Origin: Pseudonocardiales bacterium
GTDB taxonomy: Bacteria; Actinomycetota; Actinomycetes; Mycobacteriales; Jatrophihabitantaceae
NCBI GenBank assembly: GCA_030840295.1
Contig: JAVEET010000219.1
Span: forward strand, 1 to 36,034
DNA length: 36,034 bases
Direction: 5' to 3'
This document shows positions 31,291 through 36,034 of the stretch, in pieces; the stretch's first letter is position 1; every line of letters starts with the position of its first letter. The notes under the pieces were generated by a model. That model saw only the letters and a list, made by a program, of their open reading frames with translations. It had not been told where the DNA came from and searched no databases. A program made the translations under genes and the position numbers.

Positions 31291-32505
31291 ATGCGCTTGC
31301 TGCTCGCCGTCTCAATGGTGTGCAGCGTGATGTTCGCGGCCGGTTGTCAGGAAATCGGCCAACCCACTTCGCCGGCCGGCGACGGGCCGCTCATCGTGGT
31401 GTCGGCGCCGCTGGCGTCGCGACCGTGGATCGGGCGGTTCATCGAACGCGGGGCGCAACTGGCCAGGAGCCAACTGACTGCATCGGGCACTGAGTTGCAA
31501 CCAATGCGGCTGGAGATCCTCGACAACAGCGGCTCGCCGAGTATGGCCGTGGCGAATGCCCGCACCGCGGTGGCCCACCGCGCGGCGGCGTTGATCAGTG
31601 ACGGCATCGGCGCGCTAGCCGTGTCGCGGGTGACCGATCCGGCCTCGCTTCCATATTTCGTGGTATTCGACGGCGGTGGGTCATTCGTCGACGCGCGGAA
31701 ACACCCGACGGTCTTTCGGCTTGCGCCAGCGGACAAGTTCATGAGCCGGCGCCTGGCCGATTATCTGGCGGACAAGGCGGCGTCGGTGGCGGTGTTGAGT
31801 GACGATTCGTCCTACGGACGCGATGGCGCCGCGCAGCTCGATGCCGACCTCAAGCACGACGGCTTGGACGTCGTGGCCAGCGCGGTACTGCCGGTCGGCG
31901 CTGACGATGTGAGTGCTCAGGTGCTGTCGGCCAGACGGGCTGGTGCGCGGGCACTCGTCATCTGGGCCGGTGCGCCGCACATCGCACAGATCATCAGAGC
32001 GGCCCGATCCGCTGGATGGGACGTACCGATCTACACCGGTCCAGCCGGTGAGGATCCGCTGGTCCGTCAGCAGTTGGCAGATCATCCGGGATGGCTTGAC
32101 GGAGCCACGTTCGTATCTTTCCGAATCACCAGCGAGCAGGGTCCCGCACCTTTCAACCGCTTCAGAGCCGCATACGAGGACCGGTACGGAGCCGAGCGTG
32201 TCGGCGTCTTCGCCGCCGGCCGACCGGTGATCCAGCCCCCGGACTGGGCGATGTATTCCTACGACGCCGTGTTGCTGGTCTCCGCTTCGCTGGCCATCAC
32301 GTCCGGTAGGACCGGCGCACCGTTGCTTGCCGCGGTCCAGACGGTATCGATCACCGGGGCGAACGGTGACCAGCGCGGCTTCGGCCCCGACAACCGCGAG
32401 GGTGTCAGCTCGGGCGACATGTATTTCGCTCGTTTTCGTGACATGCGGTTTGTTCCGGTCACCGATGATCTGCTCTCGACCCAGCTGCCCGGGGTCGATC
32501 AGTGA
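31291..32505 (+). CDS. ABC transporter substrate-binding lipoprotein (LivJ-like)
   Basis: The 404-residue protein has a signal peptide ending in a lipobox (FAAGC) and a type I periplasmic-binding fold. The first-strand motif is LIVVSAPLASRPWIGRFIERGAQLA, later LEILDNSGSPSMAVANARTAV, then LISDGIGALAVSRV and the second-domain start SVAVLSDDSSYGRDGAAQL. These are the marks of LivJ/AmiC-type receptors. ATG 31291 is chosen (GAAGAGG 6 bases upstream); a TTG two codons earlier is in frame. It is the likely receptor for the fused LivHMG transporter although 1.9 kb and two minus-strand genes separate them. The ligand is unknown. Confidence 0.9.
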   Translation: MRLLLAVSMVCSVMFAAGCQEIGQPTSPAGDGPLIVVSAPLASRPWIGRFIERGAQLARSQLTASGTELQPMRLEILDNSGSPSMAVANARTAVAHRAAALISDGIGALAVSRVTDPASLPYFVVFDGGGSFVDARKHPTVFRLAPADKFMSRRLADYLADKAASVAVLSDDSSYGRDGAAQLDADLKHDGLDVVASAVLPVGADDVSAQVLSARRAGARALVIWAGAPHIAQIIRAARSAGWDVPIYTGPAGEDPLVRQQLADHPGWLDGATFVSFRITSEQGPAPFNRFRAAYEDRYGAERVGVFAAGRPVIQPPDWAMYSYDAVLLVSASLAITSGRTGAPLLAAVQTVSITGANGDQRGFGPDNREGVSSGDMYFARFRDMRFVPVTDDLLSTQLPGVDQ

Positions 32506-32512
32506 ACGAGGG

Positions 32513-32935
32513 TTATGCCTCGATCTGCCAATTCGTTGTGCACGGGTCCGTAGCGGTCAGCCGCAACACGCCGGGCGAGCCTTGCTTGGTGAAGGGCAGT
32601 CGGCTCTCGCTGGCTCCCACGATCCCACGGCCGACCGTGTATTGCGCCCGCCGCAACGCGGAAATGGCGAACAACAGGTTGTCATGAACGGATCCCGGGC
32701 TGACGAAGGCAACCACCGTGAAGCCGCTGGCCAGCGGGTGAACCGAAATCAACCGGGCGCCCGGGGGCAACGGCAGGTCGGCATCCATGCCCACCGGCCA
32801 GCTGAAGCCAGACACTGACGCGGACGCGGACGCGCACGAAAGGGCGGGCCGGGCTCCGCGTTGGGCATCTTTGCCGGGGCATCCGGTGGCCACCAGCACG
32901 CTCAGCAGCACAGCGACGCCAAGACGGTGACCCAC
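32513..32935 (-). CDS. Small lipoprotein related to the one at 30656-31168 (140 aa)
   Basis: It starts at a GTG. The signal peptide MGHRLGVAVLLSVLVATGC ends in a lipobox (ATGC). The mature part has DADLPLPPGARLISVHPLASGFTVVAFVSPG, then LLFAISALRRAQYTVGRG and ESRLPFTKQGSPGVLRLTATDPCTTNWQIEA. The last 60 residues follow the same plan as the C-terminus of the lipoprotein at 30656-31168: helix with AL-RR-Y, G turn, acidic Ser/Glu stretch, PF/DF, RVR/VLRL strand, Cys, W/Y and terminal IE. They may be paralogues. Both flank the substrate-binding lipoprotein gene. Function is unknown. Confidence 0.8.
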   Translation of the reverse strand: MGHRLGVAVLLSVLVATGCPGKDAQRGARPALSCASASASVSGFSWPVGMDADLPLPPGARLISVHPLASGFTVVAFVSPGSVHDNLLFAISALRRAQYTVGRGIVGASESRLPFTKQGSPGVLRLTATDPCTTNWQIEA

Positions 32936-33033
32936 GCCACGTCACACTAGTCACTGACTACCCCTGGTCCGCCCAACCAGCCGATTCGAGGACGACCAAA
33001 CGATCGGGCGACATTCGAACCTGCCGGTCCACA

Positions 33034-33897
33034 TCAGTTCTGGCCGTGAAGCCCGTACCACGAGGCGACGGTCGAGCCGAAGATCGCGGCGGCGTCGGCC
33101 GCGGAACAGTCCGCGAGCAGCTCACGGGTCAGCGTGACCACGTCGACGTACTCCGCGCGCAATGTGCACACCGGCCAGTCGGAGCCGAACATGATGCGCT
33201 GCGGCCCGAACGAGGCCAGCAGGTGCTCGACGTACGGCCGGATCGTATCGACGGTCCAATCCGGAGCCGCCTCGGTGAACAGCCCGGACAGCTTGACCGC
33301 GACATTGGGCAGTGCCGCCAGCGCGGCAATATCCCGGCGCCAGGGCTGGGTCTGCCCCGTGGCGATCAGCGGCTTGCCGCCGTGGTCGAGGATGAAGCGT
33401 AGGTCCGGCAGTTCGCGGGCGGCTCCGATCGCGGCCGGCAACTGGGACGCCGTGACGATCAGGTCGTAGCTGAGCCCAGCGTCGGCGACCGCCGCAAGGC
33501 CATGCAGCACATCGGGTCGCACCAACCAGGCCGGGTCGGCCTCGCCTTGGACCTGGTGCCGGATGCCGACCAGCCAGCGCCCGCCCGGCCCGGACCGCAG
33601 CGATTCCAGACGCTCGGGTACGTCCGCCGCGGTGAGGTCGGCCCACCCCACCACACCGGCGATCTCGGGCGTCCGCTCAGCGAGCGCCAGGAACTCCGGC
33701 GTCTCATCGGCGACCGTGATCGTCTGCACGAGCACCGTCGCGTCGATGCCGGCCTCGGCGAGCTGCGGGCGCAGTTCATCGAAGCCAAAGCTGCGGCGCA
33801 GCGATGGGAGGTGCGCCGTCCACGGCTGGTCGCGGACCGCAAGGTCCCAGACATGGTGGTGGGCGTCTATCCGCAGATCGGGCAGCGGATCAGTCAA
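33034..33897 (-). CDS. Amidohydrolase, L-fuconolactonase-like
   Basis: The start is the TTG at 33897, preceded by GGAGGAGG inside the end of the previous gene; an ATG at 33936 is open but lacks a ribosome site. The 287-residue protein has the metal-binding opening RIDAHHHVWDLA, then LVQTITVADETPEFL, VGIRHQVQGEADPAWL, LDHGGKP with the fourth-strand His, and MFGSDWPVC with the terminal Asp. The order fits COG3618 lactonases (L-fuconolactonase, 2-pyrone-4,6-dicarboxylate hydrolase relatives). It overlaps the rhamnose mutarotase-type gene by 8 bases, suggesting a deoxyhexose catabolism pair. Confidence 0.88.
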   Translation of the reverse strand: MTDPLPDLRIDAHHHVWDLAVRDQPWTAHLPSLRRSFGFDELRPQLAEAGIDATVLVQTITVADETPEFLALAERTPEIAGVVGWADLTAADVPERLESLRSGPGGRWLVGIRHQVQGEADPAWLVRPDVLHGLAAVADAGLSYDLIVTASQLPAAIGAARELPDLRFILDHGGKPLIATGQTQPWRRDIAALAALPNVAVKLSGLFTEAAPDWTVDTIRPYVEHLLASFGPQRIMFGSDWPVCTLRAEYVDVVTLTRELLADCSAADAAAIFGSTVASWYGLHGQN

Positions 33898-34210
33898 GGT
33901 GGAATACCTCCTCCATCGGCGCCCACCACTGCCCATCTTCGGCAGTGTCCACCGGCTGCTGGCAGGGATCGGTCAGTTCCCACCACCGCTGCGTTTCGGG
34001 ATCGGCCGCCATCACCGCCATATCGGCCTCGAAGTCGGTGCCGTCGTACTCGAGGTAGGAAAACAGCAGGCCGTCACGAAAGAAGATCGAGTAGTTGCGG
34101 ACGTGCAGGTCGCGCAGCTTTGCCAACACGCCGTCCCACGCGTCGGCGTGCAGCGCGCGGTACTCCGCCGCCTTCTCCGGACGCAGCCTGATGACCGAAG
34201 CAAAGCGCAT
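33890..34210 (-). CDS. rhaM: L-rhamnose mutarotase family protein
   Basis: The 106-residue protein is the normal size (about 104). Conserved residues are visible: the catalytic His in AEYRALHADAWDGVL, the YSIFFRDGLLFSYLEYDG strands and QRWWELTDPCQQPV with the WW pair. The family interconverts anomers of L-rhamnose, and related members act on L-fucose. It is the first gene of a two-gene unit with the lactonase-like amidohydrolase. The combination recurs in L-fucose or L-rhamnose breakdown clusters; the kinase/aldolase or dehydrogenase steps are not in this window. Which sugar is used is open. Confidence 0.88.
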   Translation of the reverse strand: MRFASVIRLRPEKAAEYRALHADAWDGVLAKLRDLHVRNYSIFFRDGLLFSYLEYDGTDFEADMAVMAADPETQRWWELTDPCQQPVDTAEDGQWWAPMEEVFHLD

Positions 34211-34437
34211 ATCTCATCTCCTCTTCACGTGCCGATCGCCCTCGTCTGCCGATCGTCCGCGCTGATCTTCCCTCATGCGCCGATGGTCCTCGTGGTCGGC
34301 CGATCGGCCTTCGGTGTGGTCCGGGGACCGCGCGCGCAGCACCACACTCTTCGGCGGCTCCGGTTACATCGCGAAGTCGGTGGCCGGCACGTTGTTATAA
34401 GCAGCACTCGCAGTCGCGCCACAGATCTCCGCTGCGT
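34211..34437. other. Intergenic region with no recognised gene
   Basis: The 227-bp gap between the pentapeptide-repeat gene's stop and the mutarotase gene's start holds no protein-like frame. It contains a locally repetitive CGATCGTCC / GATCGGCC-type stretch (34222-34310) and presumably the mutarotase promoter on the minus strand. Confidence 0.45.
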
Positions 34438-35298
34438 TCAGGTTGGTGGACCTTGCCGGCGCTTCTTCGACCAGTGAGTTGGGCGGGTATGCGACGCCGG
34501 AATGATGGTCCTCGCGTCCCCCCGCGCCGCCTCGAGCTGGGGCCGGGTGAGGAAAATGCTGGTGCCCAGGTCGGCTCCGCGTAGATCGGCGGCCCGCAAA
34601 TCGGCTCCGAGGAGGTCGGCGTGACTGAGGTCGGAACCACGAAGATCCGCGCCGATCAGATAGGCGCCTCGCAGGCTGGCGCCGCGCAGATCCGCGCCTC
34701 TAAAGCTGGCCTGGACGAGGTCCGCCCCCCGATGGTCGGTGATCGGATGCCCCAGCGGTGTGCGCACGAAGTCGCTGACGCGCCCGAGCAGCGCGCCGAC
34801 CTGGAGCCGATAGCCGGCCGCGTCGAAGCCCGCGAGCTGATCAGCTCCGGACTGAGTGTGGCGTTCGGTCCGATCGCGGGCATCGTCGACGTCGAGACGA
34901 AGTACGCCCCCCGGCACCAGGGTCTGTGCCTCGGTCAGGTACCAGAGCAACTCGTGGAGCTGACGCATGACGGTGAATACGTCGAACATCGACGCCGCAG
35001 TCTCCGGATCGCGTCGCCAGTCCTGCCCACCGAAGGTCACCTGGGTGACTTGTTGACCGGCGCCGAAGCAGTCGAACACGACGCAGCCCTGGAAACCTCG
35101 CGGTCGGAGCTCCTCGTGGATGCTGCAACGGGAGTCTGGCAGCAGATTCAGGCAGGGTCGCCCGGCAGGCTTATCGATGGCGAAGTCGGCCGACGCTGCA
35201 AACGCCGGCGCAACACAGCACAGCCCAACGCACCGACTGCAATCCGCCTGCAGATGTTGCAGGGCAGTGCCCGGCCGGTCGCCTCCATCCCTCCGCAC
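34438..35298 (-). CDS. Cys-rich pentapeptide-repeat protein
   Basis: The N-terminal ~90 residues hold many Cys in the pattern [10 protein letters not shown] ... PCLNLL ... [26 protein letters not shown], likely a metal or Fe-S site related to the YkgJ/CxxCxxCC class. A helical middle follows. The C-terminal part has pentapeptide repeats (A(D/S)LRG, about 15 units, for example [21 protein letters not shown]), which fold as a right-handed beta helix. Actinobacterial homologues share this Cys-rich plus pentapeptide design; the function is unknown. The start is uncertain: GTG 35298 lies in the arm of the rtcB terminator, while family members would start some 12-18 residues later, where only CTG codons are in frame. 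Confidence 0.8.
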   Translation of the reverse strand: MRRDGGDRPGTALQHLQADCSRCVGLCCVAPAFAASADFAIDKPAGRPCLNLLPDSRCSIHEELRPRGFQGCVVFDCFGAGQQVTQVTFGGQDWRRDPETAASMFDVFTVMRQLHELLWYLTEAQTLVPGGVLRLDVDDARDRTERHTQSGADQLAGFDAAGYRLQVGALLGRVSDFVRTPLGHPITDHRGADLVQASFRGADLRGASLRGAYLIGADLRGSDLSHADLLGADLRAADLRGADLGTSIFLTRPQLEAARGDARTIIPASHTRPTHWSKKRRQGPPT

Positions 35299-35336
35299 GG
35301 TCCAATACTGCCCGAGGACACTATTGGACCGTGCGG
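35293..35336 (-). terminator. 15-bp perfect inverted repeat after rtcB
   Basis: CCGCACGGTCCAATA (35293-35307) and TATTGGACCGTGCGG (35322-35336) are perfect inverted copies with a 14-base spacer. On the minus strand the hairpin begins 20 bp after the rtcB stop and ends at the likely start of the pentapeptide-repeat gene. It may end rtcB transcription or control the downstream gene. No T-run follows. Confidence 0.6.
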
Positions 35337-35356
35337 ACGGCAGCTCGCGGCTCCTG

Positions 35357-36034
35357 TCAGTCACCCTTGACGTTGACGATCTGCCGCAGGGTGTGCCGAA
35401 CCTCGACCAGATCGGCCGCGTCGCGCATGACGACATCAATGTCCTTGTACGCGTCAGGGTGTTCGTCGAGGAACGCGTCAGAGCGGCCCCACGCGATGCC
35501 CTTCATGCGGTCCTCCAAGTCGCCACGGGTAAACCGCTTCCTCGCGGCCGAGCGAGAGAAGTTCCGCCCAGCGCCGTGCGGTGCGGAGTTCAGGCTGAGC
35601 TGGTTGCCCTTGCCCACGACGACGTAGGACGCCGCACCCATGCTGCCGGGGATCAGACCCCGCACGCCCTCGCCGGCGTCGATAGCACCCTTGCGGGACA
35701 GCCACACCTTCTTCCCGAAATGCTCCGCCTGCTCGGTGTAGTTGTGGTGGCAGTTCACCGACTCGGTCGTCTCAACGGGCCCGTGCCAGTTCTCGAAGCA
35801 CACAATGACGCGATCCATCATCTCTTCCCGGTTCAAGTAGGCGAACCGCTGCGCCCACCGCAGTGCCTCGATGTAGGACCAGAACTCCGTATCGCCCTCG
35901 ACGAGGTACGCCAGGTCAGGGTCGGGCAGTTGGATCCACCGCTTGACGCACTGCTGTTGCGCGACCTTGATGTGCTTCATCGCGAGCCGGTTCCCGACGC
36001 CCCGGGAACCGGAGTGCAGGAACAGCCACACCCG
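35357..36034 (-). CDS. rtcB: RNA-splicing ligase RtcB, C-terminal part (5' end outside the window)
   Basis: The frame runs in from the right edge. It contains the RtcB landmarks [13 protein letters not shown], the [23 protein letters not shown] segment with the metal-binding His residues, [43 protein letters not shown] (carrying the guanylylated His) and [12 protein letters not shown]-like end. RtcB joins RNA ends bearing 2',3'-cyclic phosphate or 3'-phosphate with 5'-OH using GTP and Mn2+. The protein is ~475 residues in most bacteria, so about half is seen. An archease or RtcA gene is not adjacent downstream. Confidence 0.95.
   Translation of the reverse strand, partial: RVWLFLHSGSRGVGNRLAMKHIKVAQQQCVKRWIQLPDPDLAYLVEGDTEFWSYIEALRWAQRFAYLNREEMMDRVIVCFENWHGPVETTESVNCHHNYTEQAEHFGKKVWLSRKGAIDAGEGVRGLIPGSMGAASYVVVGKGNQLSLNSAPHGAGRNFSRSAARKRFTRGDLEDRMKGIAWGRSDAFLDEHPDAYKDIDVVMRDAADLVEVRHTLRQIVNVKGD

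Overview
The window comes from a high-GC Gram-positive bacterium (Actinomycetota). Nearly all reading frames use G/C at third codon positions, GTG and TTG starts are common, and the gene set (a PAC2-family protein, a lipoate ligase with a leading accessory domain, a Cys-rich pentapeptide-repeat protein, an AICE-like FtsK gene) fits actinobacteria. The genus cannot be fixed from the sequence alone.

Left part (1-12276): mobile DNA piled up on a CAT-anticodon tRNA gene (12203-12276, minus strand). The 3' half of that tRNA is repeated exactly (47 bp) at 660-706 and 12198-12244. These repeats bound an 11.5-kb element whose tyrosine integrase lies next to the tRNA. A long minus-strand gene train with many overlapping stop/start codons runs from 10573 to 1557. 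In order it encodes an excisionase-like HTH protein, two small phage-type proteins, a phage replisome-organiser-like protein, two tiny proteins, a P27-family small terminase, an unrecognised coiled-coil protein, a membrane-anchored FtsK-type DNA translocase and a 1267-residue tail tape measure protein. There is no large terminase, portal, capsid, other tail gene or lysis gene. The best reading is a phage satellite, mosaic with an actinomycete integrative element, that redirects packaging with its own TerS and brings its own tape measure protein. A 10-bp iteron array next to an AT-centred perfect palindrome (10746-10831) is a candidate origin. Left of the element (1-603) are the remains of a second, related element: an integrase cut off before its catalytic domain, then the start of a ribbon-helix-helix antitoxin-like gene.

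Middle part (12277-25875): ordinary chromosome. It holds a small membrane protein, a HutD-family protein, an MFS transporter, a DoxX-like protein followed by a PoxB-type pyruvate:quinone oxidoreductase, a divergent LysR regulator and EamA exporter with a LysR-box-like palindrome between them, an NADPH-dependent FMN reductase-like protein, Dps, an alpha/beta hydrolase, signal peptidase II (lspA), a lipoate-protein ligase with a permuted domain order, a PAC2-family protein overlapping a GNAT acetyltransferase, and an Smr-domain protein. About 600 bp (22370-22973) and 820 bp (25876-26698) hold no convincing intact gene.

Right part (26699-36034): an atypical branched-chain-amino-acid-type ABC transporter (LivH-like permease, then a fused LivM-LivG permease-ATPase, with no LivF gene) sits with a substrate-binding lipoprotein, two small lipoproteins that look related to each other, and a secreted membrane-anchored protein. 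Next come a fuconolactonase-type amidohydrolase and an L-rhamnose mutarotase-type protein as a translationally overlapping pair, a Cys-rich pentapeptide-repeat protein, and the 3' part of the RNA ligase gene rtcB, which runs off the right edge.
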